Assembly: GCA_000499405.2 (NCBI GenBank)
Contig: HG738138.1
Span: forward strand, 24,147,097-24,211,096
Reading direction: 5' to 3'
Source of the DNA: Onchocerca volvulus
Lineage: Eukaryota; Nematoda; Chromadorea; Rhabditida; Onchocercidae
Length of the DNA: 64,000 nt
Shown one piece after another: positions 29,985 through 42,504 of the stretch; the stretch's first letter is position 1, and each line of letters begins with the position of its first letter. The position numbers were made by a program, and so were the translations under genes. The notes beneath the pieces were generated by a model that searched no databases, was not told the origin of the DNA, and worked only from the letters and a program-made list of their open reading frames with translations.

Positions 29985-31870
29985 TTAATCAGCGAGTAAT
30001 GACTGCCGGGCTTCTTTTCCCATTTTGATAGCTTTAACAAAGCAATCCATGAAATACTGTACACTGGATACTGAGTCATCATTTCCGGGAATTGGATATG
30101 TAATATAAGTAGGATCAGCATTGGAATCCACGATACCAACTGTTGGAATTACCATTTTTGCTGCTTCGCGTATTGCTGGATGTTTTTCTAATACCTGAAA
30201 TATTTCTGTAGGAAATTGAATTTAATAAAAAAAAAAAAGTACTTGCTCATAAATTATTTTAAAAGATAATTTTCTTCACACTATATTTTATGAATTTCTA
30301 ATCATCATTCCGACTTGTCAAAAAGACTGCAGAAACATTATGTGATAAAATTCTTCGTATGTAAGATTAAGGGATTGAAGAATCAAGTGATTGTTCCTAC
30401 AACATATTTAACTGCTTTATTTATCATTCAACCCTTTAGATCTCGGGAATTAAGTTAGAATTGTAATATCTTTTCGCATTCTGACCAAAGAAGCACTGTA
30501 TGATTTTTTTCTTTCTATTATTAATCTCTTAGTCTTGGAAGTTAAGTCTTGACTAATTATAATGCAGCAAGATGAAATGACGAATAAATAAACAAACTGA
30601 TTAAAAAAGAGAAAAATAGGAATGAGAGAACAAAGGAAATGAACAAACCGATGTTAATGTCGACAGGAATATAATTGTGTCGGGTAAACGTACCGGTGCG
30701 CCAAATAATGCTTTTGTATTAAGTAAAGTATCTTCTTTCCAACAACGTATATGCGCAAATTCGTTTATTTCTAGAGCTTTTCGCTCAACCATTAACATAT
30801 TATTTCTGAAGGAACAAATATTACATGAACTGTCATATCTTCAGAAATAATTTTAAATCTGAATCATTCAGTAATGGTATAACATTTTTCGATTTTTTGA
30901 CCAAGTGATTCCAATTAAATCCTACTAATTTTCTCACTTTTCTGCCGTAATGAATAGAAACATTCCACCACGCATTGCTATATGAGCGACAAAATTTAAT
31001 GCCGTAATCAAGCATTCACGCGTTTTTTGTAAATCAAAAATGCAAACGCCTAAACGCTCGCCAAATAATGACCACTTCATTTTTTCATTCACTGTTCCAA
31101 CCTGCAAAATATTATGGAGGAATTCTTCTCATTGAAGAGATCTCCTAAATTATGATCCTTATAGCTCCTTTTTTTAATCTTTTTTTTTATTAGATAAGAA
31201 AAGAACATAATTTTCTTTTGCTATTACTGTAAATGAAATGTTAACTTACCTTGTGGCCATAGTGTACCCGTGCATTGAATAAATCGTCTACTGTTATCAT
31301 CTTCTTGAAACCGAAATGATCCCTTTCTTTTAAAGTATCATCTACATAGTCTCTGGAATTAAAGCATGATTTTTTGAAAAACTACGAAATATATTGCACC
31401 TGCAAATAATGTTAAAATTCTAGTTGATATTCAGAATTCAACTAGAATAACTTCAACCAAAACTTCGGTGCTAAATCAGGATGCTTATAATAGGAAAAAT
31501 ATGATTTTATGATGCTGCATATTTCATTACAACAAATGAATTTTTTAAAAACTAATTCGCAAATTTTTTTTGTAAATTATAATGAATATATTTCGCAAAA
31601 TAAATTTGCAAAATTTGCTTAGCTCAACAAAAAAAAAAAAAAAAAAAAAAGTATCTAATCCAAAGATAGAAAAATTACTTACAAAAGAACAAGTGGACAA
31701 ACAGTAGCTTTCTGAAGCAAATCAGCATCTGGCTCTTTCTGAGCTAAATCAACATTCGATTCTTTCATCATTGATGTATGTGGACGCAAAGAATGTCGCA
31801 ATGTCATACCAAACTGTCGAAGAAATACAGATTTCGACATGACATCAATAATGTCTATTCGAAAATTCAA
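29985..31870 (-). CDS. mrps-2: Mitochondrial small ribosomal subunit protein uS2m (MRPS2)
   Basis: Component of the mitochondrial 28S ribosomal subunit. Five exons: 31683-31870, about 31251-31354, about 30950-31101, about 30655-30806 and 29985-30196, with the stop TAA at 29985-29987, giving about 270 aa. Family hallmarks appear in order: NARVHYGHKVGTVNEKMK (the S2 signature with H-x-G-H/K), YGHK followed by LGVCIFDLQKTRECLI, FVAHIAMRGGMFLFI, and the C-terminal VIPTVGIVDSNADP with TYITYPIPGNDDS. The N-terminal exon is basic and Ser/Thr rich, as expected of a mitochondrial presequence. Two in-frame ATGs are possible, at 31870 and at 31840 (MSKSVFLRQF); the second gives the more typical presequence. 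Its neighbours give no functional clue. Confidence 0.95.
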
Positions 31871-33937
31871 TTAATTATGATTCTCCAGCTTTTGTCTTAA
31901 ATAATTCTGGGACGTTAACTTCGAGGGAAATTCCCGTGAGAAAAGATGATTGTACTGAAAATTATCAAATGATTTGAAGATTTGTTTCTGAAGATTTTGT
32001 GAACTCTTTTATGACTTTCTAAATATGATATAGCCTTGATATGATCTTTTAGACAAGATTTAAAAGTTTGTCATTGTATATCTCTAATACGACGATGATA
32101 TAATCCCAACTGAATTATTCAAAAATTTTAAATAAATGCCGAAGAATCTCATCGAAAAGCTTTAAAATAACATAATCGACTATTCATATACTTTTCATTC
32201 TTCCTTCCCAGAATTAATAAAAAAAAAAAAGATAATTTTGTTGATTTTTAATTCTTTCAATAATTTAATTATAAAATATATCACTGTTGGTGATAAACAT
32301 TTTAGTGGCTTATGCTATCAAAATTAGCCTATGAAGCATTTTTTTTTTTTTTTTTATTTCAATATCACGTATAAACAATTCTTAAATGAAAAAAATTGCA
32401 CAAATATGAAAAAATATCGTAACAGGTAAGCATCTGTCATAAGTGAAGGTATAGAAAAATCAGATTATTGCATCAAACTGTTTATCATTTTCTTAGCACC
32501 AATAATTATAGAAATTAACGAATTTGCTTTCCTGCGACGCAATTAATTTTTCACATAAAAATAAAATAACACATTTAAATCAATGATAACGAAGAATTAA
32601 AAATGAAAAAAAAAAAAATTCTATCCACTATTCAAATTAAAATATTATTCAAAATGAAAAGCTACAAAATGCAATCACTGCAAAATTCATAAATCATTTA
32701 TTAAGACACTTCTAATCTAAATCAAATTCGATTCAAAGATTTCCTAAAATAAATGAGCAAATAGATGAATCAAGAATAAAAAATAGCGACAGAAATGTAG
32801 CAATGGCAGCCGGCGAAATCTCTAATTTTTAGCTTATTACAATGCTATATTTGAAAAAATGCAAATAATTAAGCTTTTCAGATATAAATATGAAAGACTT
32901 ATTTGCACCGGTTTCCAAAGTTTTCGCAGAAATAAAAATAACAATTTGCATGAAATATCAGAAAATTCGATATAGCAATCACAATTTCTACACAATCTGA
33001 TATGTTGACCCTCATTTTACAATGCTATATATCTTAATAACAGTAGCACCGATTAAAATAGTTACGACAAAAAAAATTCATCTTTATAAATGTGAAAAAA
33101 CAGCGAAAAATGAAAAATTCATTCTAAATTTCAAAATTCGATTACTGATAAATCAAATGAAACTGTTCTAGGATCGGCAATCAATCTTGAAAAGTTTATG
33201 CATATTTTTGTCCAATTTTATTCACGTTACTGCCGAAAATATGCTGCGTTAAACATATCGTTGTTGTCAAGACTAAATTTTAGAATTAAATCTAATGTAA
33301 TCCCTCTGAGTACGGCATTTTGCTTCACTTCATATGAAATAAATGAAAAGTTCCATAAAAGAGGAGACTTAACATTTCCGCAATTGGTCTTCATTAAAAG
33401 TTGCATAATATAAATTATACAAGATAGTGGTATCAAATTTGATGAATATTAGTATTTTATAAAAGAATATTCAAAGTATCATGTTTAGCAATATGAAACG
33501 AACATTTAAAAAAGATGAAAAAAGAAGAAAATCTATCACTGCAGTGATCAAGTAATTTTGAGCAAAGGATACATATATGATAAATCGTTATTGAATACGA
33601 AATCGATCTGAGACTGAAAAAATAAAAATGTATTAATATAAAAGATAAAGATAATCTCTATTATTAAATCTCATCTCATGGGAACTGGATTGAAGCGATG
33701 CTCTTAAAAGTTCAGAAAACAAGTTAAGAAGTTAAAGTAAGCGGCATTTTCATTGGAAATATTGTTATATTTCTAAAGTTATTATCAAGATCTTGAACTA
33801 AATAAGAAAAAAAAAAGACTTGGAATGGAAGCAAAAAAACCCTCAGAATAGAAGAGAGAAAGATGAATCACTTCTTCCTTTTCTTATAAACCCTCTAATC
33901 AAGAATTAAATAATTGAATTAAATATATATATAATGA
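31871..33937. other. Gene-poor spacer between uS2m and NAA35
   Basis: About 2 kb, strongly AT rich, with A/T homopolymers near 32220 and 32341-32356. It must hold the uS2m promoter and the NAA35 3' UTR. One minus-strand open stretch (about 33229-33330, peptide core RGITLDLILKFSLDNNDMF) reads like protein and might be a further terminal exon of NAA35. I found no phase-consistent splice joining it. Confidence 0.45.
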
Positions 33938-36900
33938 CTACCAAAGGGTCACAAAATTCACCTCATTTTTGCTGCCGGAAGAGATTATTCGGGAAACAAC
34001 AGAATTATTTTTACATATTCGGGCAATAGCAGCAGCTTCCTGAGCAATTTCATCATTACCACTCAAACTTTCCAACTCACCTCGAGCCCAGTCAAATGCA
34101 TCCGCTGCAATTGAGAAGCATTTAGCTCCACCAAGCATTCGTAATGATTCTATCCTGAAGTTCAGTGAACTTATATTTCAACAACAAAAACAAAGAGTTA
34201 TTTTAAATCGGTCTAACCAAGATTTGAAAATTTATCAAATGTTAGCTCATTTCTTAATTGAGGCAATGATGAGAGGAATTTTTTTTTCTATCTTTGAAGA
34301 TTTCATAAACCTGAGATGAAATCAGAAAGTACAAAATAACATCCTTAAAAATAGATTACTGAAAAAGAGATAAAGATCATAGCTATAACTAAATGATTCT
34401 TTTACCCTCATTTCTGAATTCTGGTTTCCCTATTGATGAAAATTTTATCTTCAGCTGTTTCATCTTATTCTCAACTCTATCTTATTCAGTCTTATACTCA
34501 ATTTCGAAAGAATTTCAAGCCAGCGAGAATTATATCACAAAAGTGACCTTGAGATATGGATATATTGAGTATATTCGACAAAAAGAGAAATGCCAAAAGT
34601 AACAGAATTGAGGGATGAAAATGGTGACATGCGATGCTCGAAACGAGATTGTTCCATATCCGATAAAGGCATTCGAATCTTACCTGATGCTATTAAAGCA
34701 ACTGCTGCCTATAACATATTAGTACATCTTCAGCTAGTGTATGAATAACTATCGGTTAACTCATATTACAAAAAATCAGTTTAGACTTCTTATAGATCTT
34801 TGAAATAGCTATGCTATATGCCATCGAAACATGTAAATACTCTAAAACACTCAAGCAAACCAAGCAATGCAAATTAACCAGAGAGAAAAAACTTAGATGT
34901 AAAATCCTTATTTAAGCACACGATAACGTTACAGATACCGAATAAAGATATGTCGTTCTTAATTACCAGATAACTCTGATGACGATCGAATGAGATTTAT
35001 AAACAAAAAAATTTTAAAACTGCACAGAAATAACTAGCCATAAAAAATGCTTCAGCTATTTTAGCTTGCGCTCGATAAAATAACAAAAATCGTTGCTTTT
35101 CATTAGTTTTCTTCTTCATTTCAATTTCTTTCTTACATTTTGACAATTTTTTGCGATCGCTTTTCTTCCGCACTTTCAACACTGCAAAATTACTTTGCTT
35201 AATACCATTTTGTTATTTCGAATAAATATTTCAATCCTTTATTGAATGAATGATTTTCTGCCATAGAATTATTGCACATTTAAATGTAAATTTAAATTCT
35301 GTTATGTATTTTGCGAAGTGCAACGACTTTAATTAGTAAAAGTTATGGATATATATATTACAAAAGATCGATAGAAACCAGAAAAATTTACTCCTTTTCT
35401 CACCAGCAGCTACGAGCGTGATAGAGCGATCTAGCGTATTCACCAACCATTTAAATATAACTTCATTTAAATACCTGTAAAAGATCTTTTTATTTCGTTC
35501 TTTTCAATAAAAAAATCTAGCAACTACTATTAAAAAAATTAAAATTATTGAAATGATTTAATGACTTTTTGTACTGGTTAATTCTTTTACTGTTAATTTG
35601 TAGAAGAAAGTAACAAATCTTATCACTCGCAATAATTCTGAAAAGAGAATTTGCTACTCGTGATTTGAAACTGAATGAAATCAAATAACTGTATTCAAAT
35701 CTAATTTTAATACCAATTAGAGATTTATTCAATGAAAGATTATGGCGATAAAAAGATGAATTATTGGGGAAAGGCATACTGAAAAAACACTCACCAATAA
35801 ACATAGGAATATTCGAATGAGACGAAGAGATCGAGGTAAAACGATAGATAGAAATGATATTTTATGAGATATAATGTATGTAACATCACGAAAGACGTCA
35901 ACGAGAGATTGATCGATGATTCTTGACCGAAGTAGTACAAATCAAATGCATTCTCTGCTCGTTCAGCCTAAAACAACATAACACACCTGCGAAATATGCA
36001 GATATTTTAAGTTATTTAATAAAGATCCAACTTTTTTAGTGAAGTATTGTATTTAAAAGTTTTCCAGTGGCACCAAACAAATACAAGTTAGAAAAATAAA
36101 TAATATAGCCTGGCATATTGACCTATCTCAATAGTGACTGAAAACAGATAATGGGTGATTGTTTTATTCTGCTTGTTGTGTTAAGCTATGTTGAACTTTA
36201 GGAATCAAATAGAAATTGTCACCATTAAATCTTCGTTAATGTCAAAATTATTAGTTTGCAAAATTTTCAACCTCAATTCTAAAATACCAAAATGGGTTGG
36301 GAATATGATCGCACATATACTTCTTTTCTTTTTTTTTTTTTTTGAATAATGGTGGCTATTTTCATTTAACTATATGGCAAATATAGCAGAAATAGAAGAA
36401 ACAAACCTCAGCTTGCAATGTCGAAAAATCTTCAATACAGCAAACAATTTTTTCGCGTTGTCTAGCTGGATTGAGTCCAAACATTTGGATTACACCAAGG
36501 AAAACTTTCACTGAATCATTTATAAATTCTTCCCAGCATTCCCGACATTGTTCCACACTGAAGGCTTGACTCCTGAAATAAAATGAAAAAATCACTCAAA
36601 TCTAACATTGTTTCATAAAGTAATTCCAAAATAATACGTATAAAAAAGTTCACTCTGAATCTCAAATCATACCAAAAAAAATAATCTTCTTTTATATGCA
36701 AAAGATAGAAGGTCTCTGCAAGAAATCCTGCAGAATTATCAGGAATTTATCATAGAAATGATATTTTGAAAAGTTTACATTGAATCAAGAACTGGTGGCG
36801 CAGCAAATAGACGAATTGAATCAATAATAACAGTGGAGAGCTGCACACGTCCCAAAATATTGTCATCACTAGGAAATAGAACCATCTGCAACAATGAACG

Positions 36901-39900
36901 GGATAAAACACAGCTATCTGCTAAGCTAAAGTTCCGCAAGTAATCCTGAAAATTGATAAGTGTAAATTGGCAGGCTAATCACACATATGAAATGAAAGCA
37001 AATCAGAATGAGTAGAAATTTTTAAAAGAAAATTAAAAGAATGGGAATATAGTTTAGAACTTAACAGTTTTTAATAAAAATAGAATTGCAAAGCTCTAAC
37101 AAGTGGGAATTATGTTCCCTTTCAATAACTATACTTTTCATAAAGAAATAAAAAAAAAATTACTATGATATCTTCAATATTAGAAATTTTTGCAGGCAAT
37201 TCGGTGGTGATAGATGAGATTTTCGAACACAGTTTTTTCAAATATCGCATAGTTTCCGCGCGATTTACCATCTTTGTATTGCGTGGAAATGTTGGCGGTA
37301 ATTGTCTCCTATTTATATCGGGTTCGAATGCTGGCAACCAAGCATAATTTTCTAAAAATATAAAATTACTAAACCTGATAAATTTTCCAATAAATCATTG
37401 TCAAAACCACTGAAGATCTAGTAAGCAAATAATTCAAACAAATTGGTCTGGAAGTTAGTAATAATCGTATGAAGCAAGCAATCAAGCAAATGAACAATTG
37501 AACATTCCATTTAATTCAGAGTTATAACTATTATCTGAAAAATCAAACATACTAAAGCTTTAAATTCTAAAATGGAATATTAAGAACAAACAAACAGAAG
37601 CAATATACAAAATACCATCATTCTTTCCTGGTGGTTGCAACCCCAAGGACATAGTTGATTCCATCTTGTCCAATAATAAGCAAAGAATGTTCAAATGTAA
37701 AGCACATTCTTCCAAATTAGGCCTACAACTTGCTATCTTTATATTAAATAAAAAACTCCAAATCACTAAACTGGTGTTGAAAAGAAATTTATAAATCTAG
37801 TGATTTCCAGAACTTAGTGATTTCCAGATTTAATGATTTCCATCTACTGAACATTTTAAAATTTAATTAATGGATAGACCAAACGAGAAAAAAATAGGCT
37901 TTTTCATGAATTATATTATCTGTTGTCAATGATAAAATAATGCAATGAATCCATTTCCTGGAATTTTTGGCGCACCTAAAATAATTATGAGGATTTGGTC
38001 GGGAATAAGCATTCGTAGGAGATTGAACCAGTAAACTGAGCGAAAGAAGCATAAGGCGAACGAATTGTATACGATATAACATTGCATCCAGCAATTCTTG
38101 ATTGGCTGGTTTTCGCTACAACAAAAAACCTCTTTCTATATTGAAAAATGCCTTAAAATCGATTTCTGAATGTTAAAATAAATACATCAATTTCAAACGA
38201 CCTATTTATATGAAAAATTGCAGTTCTTATATCGAAATCAGTGATTTCGGTATAGAAAAATATATCGGAATGAGATGATTAAGCATGGAAAATATATATT
38301 GAAATCAGATGATTTCGGATATTTTCTATCAAAAAATAAATTATATTTTGTTCTATAATTTTTTACTTCATTAAAAATTAAAAATTTTTTTGAATAAAGT
38401 AATCGCTTATAAGTTAATGATTTCTACAAAACAATGAAGTGAAGCACCTTTATTCTTCTTTGCAAATCAATTTCAGCTGCTTTCAGTGAACTAGTCAATT
38501 TAGGTAACGGTAATAAATCAAGCTGCACTGCATACCCATTAAAATCTTCCTGAAAGAATCAGTTTTAAGTCACCGAAATTCATATATTTAAGAAAAAATT
38601 CCAGAACCGCTACTGTTTTTCCGTACATTAAAAATGAATCATGCCATTGGGATAATTATTTGTTCACTTATGTCTTTTCTCTAATATGGAACAATGATGA
38701 GGTAGCAAAAGTTTTGAGGTAACAAGCGAAAAATTTTTTGAATGAACAAATAAATTTCTGATTTAGAAATTCATCAGTTTAATTTCAGGAGTAAAATGCC
38801 GCCTAGAGAATTTCTGATGACCATCAACGTTAATTTAAAGTATCTGTGGTAATAAGACTTAGTTTCTGCTAGAAATGAAGAGTTGTTGCACTATCTTCAG
38901 TTTGTAAGGTTCTGGTGAAACTATATTTATATATGGATTCTGAAAATTACTGCGATAACTTCGAGAGTAATATTATCTATTTGTTCCTCCTTAAAAATAT
39001 TTCAACAAAAAAAAAAAAAAAAAAAAGACCTCAAGAAAAACACTACATAGTAAAGATTTAAATAAAAAATAAAGTAAGAGAATGCGCACTTCTTCATAAA
39101 CAGACGCCATCTGTATAATATGACGAAAAACTGTTGTAAGCTCCAAGACACCATATGAAAAAGCTGATAATGCAGAATCGGTTACTGATTCCATGTGATT
39201 TAAGAAAACACATGTCATCAACTGCAAAATGTCATCAATATATTAAGATATACTTTTTTAGAAATGGATAATAAGCTATGGAGAAATATTCTTAACAAAT
39301 TAAAGTCTCTTCATGATGTAACCTGTCATAAAGATAAAATCGAATAATAAACTGAAGTCTCAGTCCATAAAGCTTAAATGAATCCTCTAGTATACTGTTT
39401 TTTCCGAATAAGCTCTAATACAACAGAAACGGCTTATGGTCTTGTTTTCAAATAAAAATGTAGAAACATGCAAAAAAAAAAAAAGAAAGAAATTCGTAGA
39501 AATATATTTTTTACCGAAAAATTCTAATGCTCACCGTTTGTGCAATGGAATTCCCCTCAAGCCAGGAAATCAATGAAGCTAACATAGCATCCATTGTTGC
39601 TACCATTTCCCGTTCATCCATATTGGTGATGTTCAGGCGACCAGTTCTAACTAAATTCTCAAAAGCTGTCGACGGATCAAAAGCTTTCATCCCAATATCC
39701 ATTTTTGGATCCATGAGTTCTGCAAATTTTTGTAAAATGCTGTGAATCTTCTTGCAGAAGATTTAGTCAAAATTCATTCTGAATCCAGAAAATATGGATT
39801 TCTAATAATCTTAATAATGTCAAAGCAAAAATACAGCAGAAAAAATTGTGACTTGTGATTTATCAAATAGAATTTTTGGAACCAGCGCACCAATGTTTTC

Positions 39901-40574
39901 AAAATCGAGAATAATTGTAGAGTTTAATAATGGACAAGAAGCTTTGTAACATTGCTCACAACTCAAATGTTAAATGGCGATATCCAATATGGCCAAGTGG
40001 AAACACAAAAATAAAGAACCAACCTATTGCACTCATAGCCTCGGACAATTGAAAATCATCTGCCATTACTAATTCTCCATTACCTAATTCTGAAAATTTC
40101 ATTGAAAAATTTAGCAAATGATTACTTTCACTGATAGATTTTATTATTCATTTTAAAGAGCAGACATATTTGCTTGACGAAATCCATGAAAGTCAGTTAT
40201 AGAAAAAAAAAAAAAAAAGAAAAAAACTGGAACCTAATTTTTTTTCTTTATTTTTCTCTTTTTACTCTATATTAACTTTAAATATTTCAGTGAATATTTC
40301 TTCCTCATTCCTTCTACATACTTCCGATTTGACTTTTTTCTTGACAAAATTCAAAAATAATGAACTATTTTAAGGAAAAGAACGTCATTAGCGCACAAAC
40401 AATTTGAGACTTACTTTTACATTCCATGAAAAAATCATTAGTAATATCAACTGCTGATGCTGGAAGTTCTGCTGATTGTGAATTTTCATCATTATTTTCG
40501 GCACAAACAAGAGACATACCGTCGGAAATTAATGTCTGGAGCTCGCTAATTTGCACCTCATCTTTTTCACTCAT
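33938..40574 (-). CDS. NAA35: NAA35/MAK10, auxiliary subunit of N-terminal acetyltransferase C
   Basis: NAA35 anchors the NatC complex (NAA30 catalytic, NAA38) to ribosomes for co-translational N-terminal acetylation. About 15 exons on the minus strand. The start MSEKDEVQISELQTL is at 40574, 1 nt after TTTTTCAG (a likely trans-splice site). Diagnostic motifs: GELVMADDFQLSEAMSAI (about 40.05 kb) spliced to LMDPKMDIGMKAFDP (39.7 kb), the Mak10 signature. Then GRLNITNMDEREMVATMDAM, SWLEGNSIAQTV, RPNPHNYFR (38.0 kb), ECWEEFINDSVKVFLGVIQM (36.5 kb), FVSFEYSYVYW then YLNEVIFKWL (35.8-35.4 kb), the basic KKSDRKKLSKCKKE segment (35.1 kb), EQSRFEHRMSPF (34.65 kb) and the last exon from LGGAKCFSIAADAFDWAR to the TAG at 33938-33940. 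Order and length fit the roughly 700-aa family. A donor-like GAG/GTGAAT near the end leaves room for another C-terminal exon. Confidence 0.95.
37797..37846 (+). repeat. Short tandem repeat of TTAGTGATTTCCAGA type
   Basis: Three imperfect copies of a 15-17-nt unit containing TGATTTCCA, in a NAA35 intron. Confidence 0.6.
38228..38326 (+). repeat. Two neighbouring palindromes with core GAAATCA/TGATTTC
   Basis: In a NAA35 intron, 38228-38254 (TATATCGAAATCA, 1-nt centre, TGATTTCGGTATA) and 38288-38326 (GAAAATAT...GAAATCA-GA-TGATTTC...ATATTTTC) form two hairpins with the same inner stem about 60 bp apart. Confidence 0.7.
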
Positions 40575-41459
40575 CCTGAAAAACCTTACTTTCATAAATA
40601 CAGATAACAATCTGGCAATTTCAAACTAAAAATTTTTTGAATCTAATGCAGATCTAATGCTAAATATGTAATGGAATTAAATTTTAGTCCAATAGCATCC
40701 CAAAAAAGTAAACTTATATTGACAAGATCATACTCTTTCACCTTATAGTTCAAATGAAAACAAATTGCTATTTTCGGAAGACCATGAATTCAAATTAAGG
40801 AGAAAAATTGTTTTCTTCATCCAATTAGTAGATTTTCCCTCTAATTAAAAGAAAAAAAGGGAAATAAGTTGTTTCCACATCTTGCTTTTGACAAATAATG
40901 ATACGTGATGAACAGTCAAAACGAGCATCATCGATGCATAAAATCTTTTTATTCCATTTATATGATGAATAAAATTCAAATAATTTTTCTTAATACAAAC
41001 AACATACAATGATATATTAAAAAAAGAACAAAAAAATGCAACAAATTTTTGCACCGATGTCTTTTAAAATATCTCAAATAATGTATATTATTGTCCATAG
41101 ATGAAACAATGGACATTTCTGAAATCAGTCCAGTTAAGCAATAGCTTTGGTCTTAAACAAACAAATATTCGAAATGCGATATATTCATTTGGAATGTATA
41201 AATACAATCAATTATTACAAATATAATCAATTACTACTAAATATATTAAAGACAATCGATTATATACTTCTTAAGTAATCAAGAAACTGACAATATAATG
41301 CCTTCAGAGGCTTAAGTTGTATTCATCATCTTATTTTCTTATAAATATGAAAAAATGTATGCAATAAAATTAAAGACAACAATTTGTACTTTAATTCTGT
41401 CAAAGAACAATAGCCATTATATATACACATACATAAGACAATATTTCATGCAAGAATTC
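40575..41459. other. Spacer upstream of NAA35
   Basis: AT-rich 885-nt spacer between the small unknown gene and NAA35, both on the minus strand. It contains the probable spliced-leader acceptor at 40576-40578. Nothing else is supported. Confidence 0.5.
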
Positions 41460-41982
41460 TTAGTAAATAAAACTCTTTTCATCACGGCAACTTATCCAAC
41501 AATACTGTTCAAAACTGGGGAAATATAGCAAGACCTGCAAAAGCTTTTCCAGATCAGACCTCGAATAACGTGCACTGCTTGTCGGAAAATTACCATTCAA
41601 TTAATAAATCTAAATTTTTCATATTTTTTAGAATACTTGCCGAAATCAATCATCATATCTTCAAGAGCTACTGAAACATGCTCTCGATGGCTGGATAATC
41701 ATTGCCACAGTACCAAAATCTTCTGCTTAATGTAACAGAAATATATGGATAAAAATGAAAGAAATTAACAAGAGCAAAACAAATAAATCTTAATAGTGAT
41801 AATTACTTCCAGTAAATATCATTATTAATCCTGAGTCAATGTAAGCTTTCAATATGAGGAATAAGCAACATGTCCAAGCTTGAGAAAAGATCCGACCTCA
41901 AATTCATAGATTGAATTACTGCTCTCGCTAACCCTATCTGTTCAAAAAATGCAATTGCTTTTGACCCATCGACTCGCAACAT
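41460..41982 (-). CDS. Small unrecognised multi-exon gene
   Basis: Assembled by hand. Exon 1 runs from an ATG at 41982 to 41870, exon 2 is 41637-41690, and exon 3 is 41577-41460 ending in TAA. Both junctions keep phase (AT plus C; AA plus C), giving about 94 aa. Landmarks are VDGSKAIAFFEQIGLARAVI, FSSLDIHREHVSVALEDMM, IDFGNSARYSRSDLEKLL and a C-terminus ending RDEKSFIY. The composition (acidic/amphipathic, few Asn/Lys runs) is unlike the chance frames of this AT-rich DNA. An alternative first exon starts at 42129 (MNLSKEKSISLHRK), spliced to 41972 through a GCGAG acceptor. The donors GTTGCT and GTATTC are not strong. I do not recognise the family. It lies between BRMS1 and NAA35 on the same strand and could be part of one transcription unit. 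Confidence 0.5.
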
Positions 41983-42129
41983 GGCCCACAATATTAATGA
42001 GCATTAAAAAAAAAAAAACACCAACAAGTTGACATCTCGCAATAATCGTTGAGTAATACCATCTATTACAAAATGCCGAAAAGCTATTTTTCGATGAAGC
42101 GAAATCGACTTTTCCTTACTTAAATTCAT

Positions 42130-42504
42130 TTTATTCTTTTAATTTGAACACATTCTTCTGCTTGGTTTATTTCTAACATATATTCAAGATTCTTTCTATC
42201 GGTTAAATAAGAAACAAATACTAATATGTATGCAAAAGAGTATTTGTTCACTTGATGATAGCAGGAAAATAATTTAAAAAATGCCCTGCAATAAAGATCG
42301 ATTTTTCGTGAATAATAATCTCATTTTTTCTTAAATAAGAAATTAGAATAATATCTTTTATCCTAAATTCCAGGCATTTACAATTTTTTCTTTGAAAAAA
42401 ACCAGAATATGCCCATGAAATAGGAGAAACTTAATAAAATTTCAAGTAGAGAAATAAGAAATACAAACTTTCCACATAGTGTAGAAAATATAGATAAAAT
42501 TATT
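42130..42504. other. Spacer between BRMS1-like gene and small unknown gene
   Basis: 375 nt, AT rich, holding the 3' end of the BRMS1-like transcript. The length is within the range of nematode intercistronic regions. No gene is seen. Confidence 0.45.
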
